Shown in pieces: positions 56,899 through 64,000 of a DNA stretch of 64,000 nucleotides. The notes beneath the pieces were generated by a model. The model was given only the letters and a program-made list of their open reading frames with translations. It was not told where the DNA came from and did not search any database. The DNA is from Methylomarinovum tepidoasis (lineage in GTDB: Bacteria; Pseudomonadota; Gammaproteobacteria; Methylococcales; Methylothermaceae), in contig NZ_AP024718.1 in the NCBI RefSeq assembly GCF_030294985.1, positions 620,001 through 684,000 on the forward strand. The letters are read 5' to 3'. The translations under genes and the position numbers were made by a program. Each line of letters begins with the position of its first letter. The stretch's first letter is position 1.

Positions 56899-58066
56899 GG
56901 GGGCGCCTCCTGCCTGTCCACCAGGCGGCCAGAACGGCGATCAGGGCCAGGCTGTAGGCCGTCCATTCGTGATGGGACCATCGCCGCGGGGTCTTCAGGT
57001 CCGCCAGCCAGGTCTGCCAGTCGCCGCTGAGATGATAGCGCCACGCCAGTCCTGCCGTCAGCGCCAGCAGCGCCAAGACCCATCCCAGCACCGCCCAGGG
57101 GAAATGCGCCCGAGTGTGGCCGTGATCCCGAACATGGTTGGGTTGACCGCAGGCTTCGTGATTGGCCAGACAGGCCGATACCGTCTCCGGCGTCGCCAGC
57201 TCGAACTCCAGGGTGGAATGGCCGATGTGGTAACGTTCCTCCAGTCGCCGTTTGAGCCGCTGCTTGATCGCCTCGATGTGGGCGGCGTCGTCGGGATCGA
57301 TGACCACGTGGGCCTCCAGGGAGCGGCGGTGCTCATCGATTTCCCAGACGTGGACGTGGTGCACGCCGCAGACGCCTTCCACGCTCTCCAGGGTATGGAT
57401 CAGTTCCGCCAGATCGATGTCGGCCGGGGTGCTCTGCATCAGGATGCGGATGGTGTGTTTCATCTCCACCCAGCCGTGGCGCAGCACGTAAGCGGCGATC
57501 AGCACGGTACAGAGGGGATCGGCCAGATGCCAGCCGTAGCGGATCACCAGGGTGCCGGCGACGATCACCGCCACAGAGCCCAGCGCGTCGGCGACGTTGT
57601 GCAGAAAAGCGGCGCGGATGTTGGCGCTGTATCTGGAGCCTGCATAGGTGAGCAGGGCCGTGGCCACGTCCACCACCAGAGCGAAGGCGCCCACGTACAC
57701 CACCGTCCAGCCCTCGATGGGCTGGGGATTGACGAAGCGCAGCAGCGCCTCGTAGATCAGATACAGACCGATGAGCAGCAGTGTGGTCAGATTGATGAGC
57801 GCCCCGATCAGCTCGGCGCGCTGATAACCGAAGGTACGCCACTGATCCGCCGGCCGCCTGGCGATCCGCCGCGCCACCAGCGCCACTGCCAGAGAACCGG
57901 CGTCCGACAGGTTGTGCAGGGCGTCGGCCACCAGCGCCAGGCTGCCCGAGAGCACGCCCCCCACCACCTGCACCGCCGTGAGCAGCACGTTGACCAGCAG
58001 CGCCCAGATCAGGCGGGTTTCGTGGACGTCGCCGTGGTGGTGATGGTGAGCGTGATGATGTGCCAT
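56882..58066 (-). CDS. Cation diffusion facilitator (Zn/Cd/Co efflux), CzcD-like
   Basis: A 394-residue CDF transporter. It opens with a His-rich tail (MAHHHAHHHHHGDVHETRL), then six membrane helices at about 20-200, including NLSDAGSLAVALVARRIA and HNVADALGSVAVIVAGTLVI with the metal-site His/Asp pairs. The cytoplasmic domain (about 205-285) is present. Unusually, about 100 further residues follow with two more predicted helices (AVLGWVLALLALTAGLAWRY and WTAYSLALIAVLAAWW). It should export zinc or related metals in the same cluster as the P-type ATPase and RND pump. Confidence 0.9.
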   Translation of the reverse strand: MAHHHAHHHHHGDVHETRLIWALLVNVLLTAVQVVGGVLSGSLALVADALHNLSDAGSLAVALVARRIARRPADQWRTFGYQRAELIGALINLTTLLLIGLYLIYEALLRFVNPQPIEGWTVVYVGAFALVVDVATALLTYAGSRYSANIRAAFLHNVADALGSVAVIVAGTLVIRYGWHLADPLCTVLIAAYVLRHGWVEMKHTIRILMQSTPADIDLAELIHTLESVEGVCGVHHVHVWEIDEHRRSLEAHVVIDPDDAAHIEAIKQRLKRRLEERYHIGHSTLEFELATPETVSACLANHEACGQPNHVRDHGHTRAHFPWAVLGWVLALLALTAGLAWRYHLSGDWQTWLADLKTPRRWSHHEWTAYSLALIAVLAAWWTGRRRPHDAHS

Positions 58067-58212
58067 TTCAACTCTGCGCGGGCCGTCTTGGGAACGACGA
58101 TTTGACTTTAACCATCAGAACCACTTTACCACCGCCGCATGCGCCGGCAAACCTCGGCACGGCGAGGTCAAGGCGGCATGTCCAGAAGGTGTCTGGCCTG
58201 ATCCGTGCGTCA
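58067..58212. promoter_or_regulatory. Gap between P-type ATPase and CDF genes with a hairpin
   Basis: A 146-bp gap between same-strand genes. A perfect 6-bp stem ACCTCG/CGAGGT (58151-58168) could be a weak terminator of the ATPase gene; no U-run follows. The rest probably holds the CDF promoter, but no clear boxes or metal-regulator operator are identifiable. Confidence 0.3.
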
Positions 58213-60405
58213 TCACCGCCGCAACAATCGCAAGCCGTTGGCCACCACCAGCAGCGATGCGCCCATGTCGGCCGCCACCGCCATCCACAAGGTCGCCTGT
58301 CCCAGCATCGCCAGCAACGCGAACACGGCCTTCACGCCCAGGGCGAAGGTGATGTTCTCGCGCACGATCCACAGGGTGCGACGGGCGTGGCGCACCAGCC
58401 AGGGCAGATGACGCAGATCGTCGCTCATGAGGGCGATGTCGGCGGCCTCGATGGCGGCATCGGAGCCGATGGCCCCCATGGCGATGCCGACATCCGCGCG
58501 CGCCAGAGCCGGGGCGTCGTTGATGCCGTCGCCGACCATGGCGACGCTTCGATATTCCCGGGCCAGTTGTTCGACGACCCGGACCTTGTCCTCCGGCAGC
58601 AGCTCGGCATGGACTTCCTCGATACCGAGATCGCGGGCGATATGCTCGGCGACGCAGCGATGGTCCCCGGTGAGCATGGCGCAGCGGATGCCGAGGCGAT
58701 GGAGCGCATCGACGACCTGCACGGCTTCGGGGCGCGGGCGGTCGCTGAGGACGACCAGCCCCAGCAGCCGGTCCTCCCGGCCAAGCGCAACGACGGTACC
58801 GGCCTCGGCCTGGGGCGGCAACGTCAGCTCCTGCGGCCAGCGGGTCACCCGCTCCCGCGCCAGCCGCAGGGAACCGAGCCAGTAAGCCCGGCCGTCAATG
58901 CTCCCGCTAATGCCACGCCCCGGCAGCACCTGGAGTCTCTCGACGGGCAGAGGAGAAATTCGCCGCGCCTCGGCATAACGGCAGATCGCCTGGGCCAGCG
59001 GATGGGTGCTGCCGGATTCCAGCGCTGCCGCCAAGGCCAGCAATTCCGCATCATCGATGGCCAGGGGAATGACCTGCACCACCTGGGGTTCACCCAGGGT
59101 CAGAGTGCCGGTCTTGTCGAAAGCCATCAGCGCCACGCCGGCCGACCGTTCCAGAAAGACGCCTCCCTTGACCAGCACCCCTTCCCGGGCAGCCCGGGCC
59201 AGGGCAGCGACCAAACTGACCGGGGTGGAAATCACCAGGGCGCAGGGACAGGCGATCACCAGCAGCACCAAAGCACGGTAGAACCAAGGCGTCCAGGGCA
59301 TCCCCAGCGCCAACGGCGGCACGGTCCAAACCAGCAGCGCCGCAAGAAACACCGCCGGGGTGTAGCGGCGGGCAAAGCGCTCCACCCACTGCTCCACACC
59401 GGCCTTGCGTTCCTGGGCTTCGGCCACCAGGCGGATGATCCGAGCCAGAGTCGTGTCCCCAGCCGGTTTTTCCACCGCCACTTCCAGAAGACCCTCGCCG
59501 TTGAGAGTACCGGCGAACACCTCGTCTCCAGGCGCCTTGGGCACCGGCAGGCTCTCACCGGTAATGGGCGCCTGATTGACGCTGCTGTGGCCGGCAACCA
59601 CCCGGCCGTCCACCGGGATCTTCTCTCCCGGCGGCACCACCACCCGCATGCCGACCTGGACTTCCTCCACCGGTATCACCTGGATGCGCCCATCCGCCGC
59701 CCTGACCCGGGCGGTCTCCGGCGCCGTTTCCAGCAGAGCGGTGACCGCCCGCCGTGCCCGCTCGACGCTCCAGCGTTCCAGAGTGAGGGCCAAAGCGAAC
59801 AGAAACGTCACCGTGGCCGCTTCGAACCATTCCCCAAGCACCAGGGCACCGGCGACCGCCATCGTCATCAGCAGGTTCATGTCCGGCCGCAGACGGAGCA
59901 GGGCATAACCGGCCCTCACCGCGACCCAGGGGATGCCAAAGGCAATGGCCAGGCCGAAGGCGATGCGTTCGTCCAGGGGAACCCCCTCCACATGGCCGGC
60001 GAACAGGGACAGCAGCGCCTGCGGGCCGCCGGCATGCCAAAGGTGCAGCCCCATGCCCGCCAGCAGCGCCACACCGGACAACAGCGTGAAAAGTCCCTGC
60101 CAGCGCCGTCCTGCTCTCTCCGTCATGCCGGCCCGCCAGGGAACGGCCTTGAGCCCGGTACGAGCCACCGCCTGCTGAATTTCCCGGTCGCTCACCGGCC
60201 TGGCCCCCGGCAGGATGCGCATCCGCCCGCGCAACAGGTCGAAGGCCAGATAGTCCTCGCCGCCCACCAGGGGACCGACAGCCTGTTTCAGCAGAGACAC
60301 TTCTTCGGCGCAATCGAGCCCTTCGATCTGAAAAACCCGACCGTCGCCGTTTTTTCCACCGCCACCGGATGACGGGCTGCTTCCGCCTTCGCAACCACAC
60401 CCCAT
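58213..60405 (-). CDS. Zn/Cd-type P1B ATPase (ZntA/CadA-like)
   Basis: A 730-residue heavy-metal-transporting ATPase. A Gly/Cys start (MGCGCEGG) leads to one heavy-metal-binding domain with GLDCAEEV (Cys32), typical of Zn/Cd enzymes. The membrane metal site is CPC in LVIACPCALVISTPVSLV. The phosphorylation loop is FDKTGTLTLG, followed by HP in GSTHPLAQAI and GDGINDAPALARADVGIAMG. It exports zinc, cadmium or lead. It lies immediately next to the czcA gene (a single base apart). Confidence 0.93.
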   Translation of the reverse strand: MGCGCEGGSSPSSGGGGKNGDGRVFQIEGLDCAEEVSLLKQAVGPLVGGEDYLAFDLLRGRMRILPGARPVSDREIQQAVARTGLKAVPWRAGMTERAGRRWQGLFTLLSGVALLAGMGLHLWHAGGPQALLSLFAGHVEGVPLDERIAFGLAIAFGIPWVAVRAGYALLRLRPDMNLLMTMAVAGALVLGEWFEAATVTFLFALALTLERWSVERARRAVTALLETAPETARVRAADGRIQVIPVEEVQVGMRVVVPPGEKIPVDGRVVAGHSSVNQAPITGESLPVPKAPGDEVFAGTLNGEGLLEVAVEKPAGDTTLARIIRLVAEAQERKAGVEQWVERFARRYTPAVFLAALLVWTVPPLALGMPWTPWFYRALVLLVIACPCALVISTPVSLVAALARAAREGVLVKGGVFLERSAGVALMAFDKTGTLTLGEPQVVQVIPLAIDDAELLALAAALESGSTHPLAQAICRYAEARRISPLPVERLQVLPGRGISGSIDGRAYWLGSLRLARERVTRWPQELTLPPQAEAGTVVALGREDRLLGLVVLSDRPRPEAVQVVDALHRLGIRCAMLTGDHRCVAEHIARDLGIEEVHAELLPEDKVRVVEQLAREYRSVAMVGDGINDAPALARADVGIAMGAIGSDAAIEAADIALMSDDLRHLPWLVRHARRTLWIVRENITFALGVKAVFALLAMLGQATLWMAVAADMGASLLVVANGLRLLRR

Positions 60406-60406
60406 G

Positions 60407-63400
60407 TCAATGACTCTCTTCTGCTTCGATGGCGAACCAGCGGTACAACGCTGGCAGCACCAGCAGCGTCAGCACCGTGGAAGTGACCAGACCGCCGATC
60501 ACCACCGTCGCCAGGGGGCGCTGCACCTCGGAACCGGTGCCGCTGGAAACCAGCAGCGGGATCAGACCCAGAGCGGTGGTGACCGCGGTCATCAGCACCG
60601 GCCGCAGGCGCAGGCAGGCGCCACGGACCGAAGCCTCTGTCAGGGACAATCCCTCGCGCACCAACTGGTTCAGATAGGTCACCAGCACCATGCCGTTCTC
60701 CAGGGCGATGCCGAACAGGGCGATGAAGCCCACCGAAGACGGCACCGACAGATGCTGGCCGGTCAGTCCCAGGGCCAGCACGCCACCCACCAGGGCCAGG
60801 GGGATGTTGAGCAGGATCAGGGCGGTGTTTTTGACCGAGCCGAAGCTGCTGTAGAGCAGCAACGCCACCCCCAGCAGAGTGATCGGCACCACCACCGCCA
60901 GGCGCTTGTTGGCCTCCTGCTGGAGACGGAACTGACCGCCCCAGGTCACCAGATAGCCCGGCGGCAGCTTGATTCGGGCATCGATGGCTTCCTGGGCCTC
61001 GGCGACGAAGGAGCCGATGTCGCGGCCCACCACATTGGCCTGGATGGTGATGAAGCGCTGATTGTTCTCCCGGGTGATCTGGCGCGGGCCGACCACGGGA
61101 CGGATTTCGGCCACCTGGGACAGGGGCACGCGGATGCCGCCGGGCCCCGGCACCAGCAGCTCGGCGATGGCCGCCGGGGTGTCGCGGGCGTCCTTGCGGT
61201 AGCGCACGTAGATGTCGAAGCGGCGGATGCCTTCGAACACCTGACCGGCGGTTTCGCCGCCCACGGCGGTCCGCAACGTGGCCTGCACGTCCTCGATGTT
61301 AAGGCCATAGCGGGCCACTTTCTCCCGGTCCGGGCGGATCAGGAGCTGCGGCGTGCCACTCACCTGGGCCACCTGCACGTCGGCGGCGCCCTGGACCTGG
61401 CGCACCACGGCGGCGATCTCATCAGCCTTGGCCTTGAGGACGTCGAGGTTATCGCCGAACAGCTTGATCGCAAGCTCGGCCCGCACCCCTTCGAGCAGTT
61501 CGTCCACGGTCATCTCGATGGGCTGGGTCAGGTTGACCAGAATGCCGGGCATCCCCTGGAGCTTCTTTCGCACTTCGGCCTCGACGAATTCCTGGTCCCC
61601 GGGCCGGCGCCACTGGTCCTTGGGTTTGAGCAGCACGTACATCTCCGCCGAGTTGACCGGATCGGTGTGGGCCCCTACTTCGCCGCGGCCGATGCGGCTG
61701 GTGACCCCGACCACTTCGGGAATGCCCATCAGCCGCCGTTCGGCGATCAGGGTCAGGCGTTTGCTTTCCTCCAGCGCAATGGAGGGCGCCATGGTCAGAC
61801 GCACCACCAGGGTGCCCTCACGCAGCTTGGGGGTGAACTCGGAACCGAGAAAGGGAAACACCGCCGATCCTACCACGAACAGACCCAGCGCCAGTCCGAT
61901 CGCCGCCTTGGGATGGTGGACGAACCAGGCGACCCAGGGGCGGTAGAAAGCCAGCAGCTTGCGGACCAGCCAGACTTCCTGGGAAGCGGAGGGGACAGAC
62001 TCGCCGGGAGACGCCGTGAACCCTTCCCTGGGGGCTTGAGGATGGCCGTCCGGGCCATCCACACTCCCGGCAAGCCTGTCCCCTCCACTTTGGGCACGCT
62101 TGCGCCGCAACAACAGATCACTCACCATCGGCGCCGCCAACAGGGCGTAGATCAGCGACCCCAGCATCGCCAGAGCCACGGTGTAGGCCAAGGGACGGAA
62201 GGTCTTGCCTTCCACGCCCTGCAAGGTGAACAGGGGCAGGAACACCACGATGATGATGGCGATGGCGAAGACGATGGGCCGGCCCACCTCCAGACAGGCA
62301 CGCCGCACCACGTGCCAGCGGGGTTCGTCGGCGGGCGCCAGGGCCAGATGGCGGTCCACGTTCTCCACCATGACGATGGTGCCGTCCACCATCATGCCGA
62401 TGGCGATGGCCAGTCCGCCCAGGGACATCAGGTTGGCCGACATGCCGAGCCACTTCATGGCGATGAAAGCGAACAGCACCGAAAACGGGATCGCCACCGC
62501 CACCACCAGACTGGGGCGGAAACCGCCCATGAAAACCAGCAGCACCAGAGCCACCAGGACGATGCCCTGGACCAGGGCCGAAGTGACGGTGTGCACCGCT
62601 GCCTCGACGATGTCCTTCTGTTGGTAGTACGGCTTGATCCGGACCCCTTCCGGCAGGGCGCGGTTGATCTCGGCGATTTTCTTCTCCACCCGCTCGATCA
62701 CGGTGGAGGCGTTGCTGCCGTAGAGCTTGATCACCATGCCGGCGACCACCTCGCCTTCGCCATTGCGGGTCTGAAGCCCGTAGCGGATCGCCCCGCCAAT
62801 GCGGATGTCGGCCACTTGGCGCAGATAGACCGGGCGGCCATCCACGGTCTTGACCACGATGTTGCCCAGATCGTCGATGCCCTTGGCCAATCCGACGGAA
62901 CGGACGATGAGCTGTTCTCCCCCCATCACCAGATACTGGGCGCCGACGTTGAGATTGTTGGCTTCGATGCGGTGGACCAGTTCCGCCAGGGTGAGATCGT
63001 AGCTCAACAGGGCGTCGGGATCGACCACCACCTGGTACTGCTTCTCGAAGCCGCCGATGCCGAGCACTTCGGTGACCCCGGGCACGGTCTGGAGGTTGAA
63101 CTTGACCACCCAGTCCTGCAGGGTGCGCAGCTCTTCCAGGGAATAACGTCCGGTGCTGTCCTCCAGATAGTAGAACAACACCAGCCCCATACCGGTGGAA
63201 ATGGGCCCCATCTGCGGATTGCCGAAGCCGGGCGGGATCTGCTCGCGGGCCTCCTGCAGACGCTCGTTGACCAGCTGGCGGGCGAAGTAGATGTCCATGT
63301 CGTCCTTGAAATAGACGTTCACCACCGACAGACCGAAGTTGGACACCGAGCGGATCTTCTCGATGCCCGGCAAGCCGGTCATGGCTGCCTCCACCGGATA

Positions 63401-63598
63401 GGTGACGTACATCTCCACCTCGTTGGGGGCCAGTCCCTCGGTGAGGGTGAACACCTGGACCAGGTTGGGCGAGACGTCGGGAAAGGCGTCTACCGGCAGT
63501 TGCCGATAGCTGTGGAATCCGGCCGCCATCACCAATACCAGCAGCACACCGATCAGCAGGCGGTTTTTGAGGGAAAATTCGATGAGTCGTTCGATCAT
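60407..63598 (-). CDS. czcA: CzcA-type heavy-metal RND efflux pump
   Basis: A 1063-residue HME-RND transporter with 12 predicted helices. The proton-relay motif of CzcA, GLAIAIGMMVDGTIVMVENV, places Asp/Asp/Glu near 402-415. The C-terminal half repeats the fold (LPGYLVTWGGQFRLQQEANK; PLALVGGVLALGLTGQHLSV). Residues 504-538 are encoded by an inserted palindromic element and lie in the linker between the two halves. It pumps Zn, Cd or Co together with the CzcB gene 11 bp upstream. Confidence 0.93.
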   Translation of the reverse strand: MIERLIEFSLKNRLLIGVLLVLVMAAGFHSYRQLPVDAFPDVSPNLVQVFTLTEGLAPNEVEMYVTYPVEAAMTGLPGIEKIRSVSNFGLSVVNVYFKDDMDIYFARQLVNERLQEAREQIPPGFGNPQMGPISTGMGLVLFYYLEDSTGRYSLEELRTLQDWVVKFNLQTVPGVTEVLGIGGFEKQYQVVVDPDALLSYDLTLAELVHRIEANNLNVGAQYLVMGGEQLIVRSVGLAKGIDDLGNIVVKTVDGRPVYLRQVADIRIGGAIRYGLQTRNGEGEVVAGMVIKLYGSNASTVIERVEKKIAEINRALPEGVRIKPYYQQKDIVEAAVHTVTSALVQGIVLVALVLLVFMGGFRPSLVVAVAIPFSVLFAFIAMKWLGMSANLMSLGGLAIAIGMMVDGTIVMVENVDRHLALAPADEPRWHVVRRACLEVGRPIVFAIAIIIVVFLPLFTLQGVEGKTFRPLAYTVALAMLGSLIYALLAAPMVSDLLLRRKRAQSGGDRLAGSVDGPDGHPQAPREGFTASPGESVPSASQEVWLVRKLLAFYRPWVAWFVHHPKAAIGLALGLFVVGSAVFPFLGSEFTPKLREGTLVVRLTMAPSIALEESKRLTLIAERRLMGIPEVVGVTSRIGRGEVGAHTDPVNSAEMYVLLKPKDQWRRPGDQEFVEAEVRKKLQGMPGILVNLTQPIEMTVDELLEGVRAELAIKLFGDNLDVLKAKADEIAAVVRQVQGAADVQVAQVSGTPQLLIRPDREKVARYGLNIEDVQATLRTAVGGETAGQVFEGIRRFDIYVRYRKDARDTPAAIAELLVPGPGGIRVPLSQVAEIRPVVGPRQITRENNQRFITIQANVVGRDIGSFVAEAQEAIDARIKLPPGYLVTWGGQFRLQQEANKRLAVVVPITLLGVALLLYSSFGSVKNTALILLNIPLALVGGVLALGLTGQHLSVPSSVGFIALFGIALENGMVLVTYLNQLVREGLSLTEASVRGACLRLRPVLMTAVTTALGLIPLLVSSGTGSEVQRPLATVVIGGLVTSTVLTLLVLPALYRWFAIEAEESH
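61985..62089. repeat. Palindromic element inserted in frame in czcA
   Basis: A 105-bp palindrome (35 codons). Left arm AGCGGAGGGGACAGACTCGC (from 61985) pairs with the right end, which read inward from 62089 gives AGTGGAGGGGACAGGCTTGC, 22 of 25 positions over the full arms. An internal perfect hairpin GGATGGCC/GGCCATCC lies at 62040-62060. It starts and ends exactly on codon boundaries and encodes residues 504-538 of CzcA. It is related in arm and hairpin design to the ruvC-ruvA element. Confidence 0.8.
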
Positions 63599-63609
63599 GT
63601 CTGCCTCCC

Positions 63610-64000
63610 TCAGTGGTGATGACCGGCGTCCATTTCGCCCTTGCCGAGTTCGGCCTTGAGCAGAAAGGCGTGACGGGCCACGTAGGTCTCACCGGGCCGC
63701 AGACCGGAAAGAATTTCCACCTGCCAGGGGTTGCGCCGGCCCAGCCGGACCGGACGCGGCTCGAAACGGTCGTCCTCGCGCACGAACACCATCGGCTGCA
63801 TCTCGATCGCCACCACCGCTTCGGCCGGGACCACCAGTCCCTCGACCTCAGCCACGGTCACCTCGGCCCCCACGAACATCCCCGGCCGCCACAGCCGCCC
63901 GGGATTGTCCAGAATCACCCGAGCCTGGGCGGTGCGGGTGGCTTCGTCGAGCACGGGGCTGACGTAGTCGATCGTACCTTCGGCTGGCTCGAACCCTTCC
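63610..64000 (-). CDS. czcB: CzcB-type membrane fusion (adaptor) protein, partial
   Basis: The last 130 codons of a gene that continues beyond the window edge. The beta-barrel and membrane-proximal part is present (RVILDNPGRLWRPGMFVGAE; GLVVPAEAVVAIEMQPMVFV; VEILSGLRPGETYVARHAFL). It ends in a short His tail (GHHH), typical of CzcB. It would link the CzcA pump to an outer-membrane CzcC channel. The N-terminal lipoyl and hairpin parts lie outside this window. Confidence 0.9.
   Translation of the reverse strand, partial: EGFEPAEGTIDYVSPVLDEATRTAQARVILDNPGRLWRPGMFVGAEVTVAEVEGLVVPAEAVVAIEMQPMVFVREDDRFEPRPVRLGRRNPWQVEILSGLRPGETYVARHAFLLKAELGKGEMDAGHHH

Noticed and set aside
60404-63619. Very long open frame on the plus strand opposite czcA
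   Set aside because: It is the antisense shadow of a GC-rich gene; its composition (His/Gln/Asp-rich, no domains) is typical of such shadows, and the opposite strand encodes a complete CzcA.

Overview
The window looks like chromosomal DNA of a high-GC gammaproteobacterium. The evidence is the minus-strand order rpsB-tsf-pyrH-frr-uppS-cdsA-dxr-rseP with divergent map-glnD, the yebC-ruvC-ruvA-ruvB cluster, and DsbC, a split Aer-like PAS/MCP pair, PilZ and CysC. A Methylococcales-like lineage is my guess from gene order and composition, not something the sequence proves. No rRNA, tRNA or CRISPR array was recognised.

Layout. 1-2.9 kb: a secreted/membrane repeat protein and a PAS + CZB-chemoreceptor pair. 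2.9-11.4 kb: a minus-strand housekeeping operon from rpsB through rseP, ending unusually in dsbC and cobO. 11.5-14.9 kb: map-glnD. 14.9-18.6 kb: leuA-udg-lysR-pilZ behind a leader with two tiny ORFs. 18.6-19.1 kb: a genetic scar where a 302-bp IS3-like remnant joins the first codons of a type I R-M hsdM to the tail of a VapC/PIN toxin. 19.1-22.1 kb: ruvB-ruvA-ruvC-yebC with a palindromic element between ruvA and ruvC. 22.2-27.4 kb: an unknown membrane/coiled-coil gene pair, a secreted pentapeptide-repeat protein, and ppk.

27.5-47.6 kb is a defence island. It begins with two AT-rich genes (one a HhH-GPD glycosylase-like protein) and an IS481-family element. Then comes a complete type I Wadjet (JetABCD) set cut into two halves: jetD-jetC at 30.2-34.7 kb and jetB-jetA at 45.5-47.6 kb, all on the minus strand. 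Between them lie 10.8 kb holding a subtilisin-like protease + AAA ATPase pair (IetS/IetA type), a type III-like Mod/Res R-M pair, and a divergent small gene plus a frameshifted gene of unknown function. A MITE-like inverted-repeat element sits at the jetC-side border of the insert. This nested arrangement is the most notable thing in the window.

47.7-64 kb: core and metal-handling genes. These are a hendecad coiled-coil membrane protein, an ACT protein + UPF0210 + CobW-type GTPase operon, aspartate aminotransferase, uvrB, a small coiled-coil membrane protein, cysC-galU, a SnoaL-like protein with a His-rich CDF transporter, a Zn/Cd-type P1B ATPase, a CzcA-type RND pump and its partial CzcB adaptor. 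The czcA gene carries a 105-bp palindromic element inserted exactly in frame (35 codons), related to the one between ruvA and ruvC.
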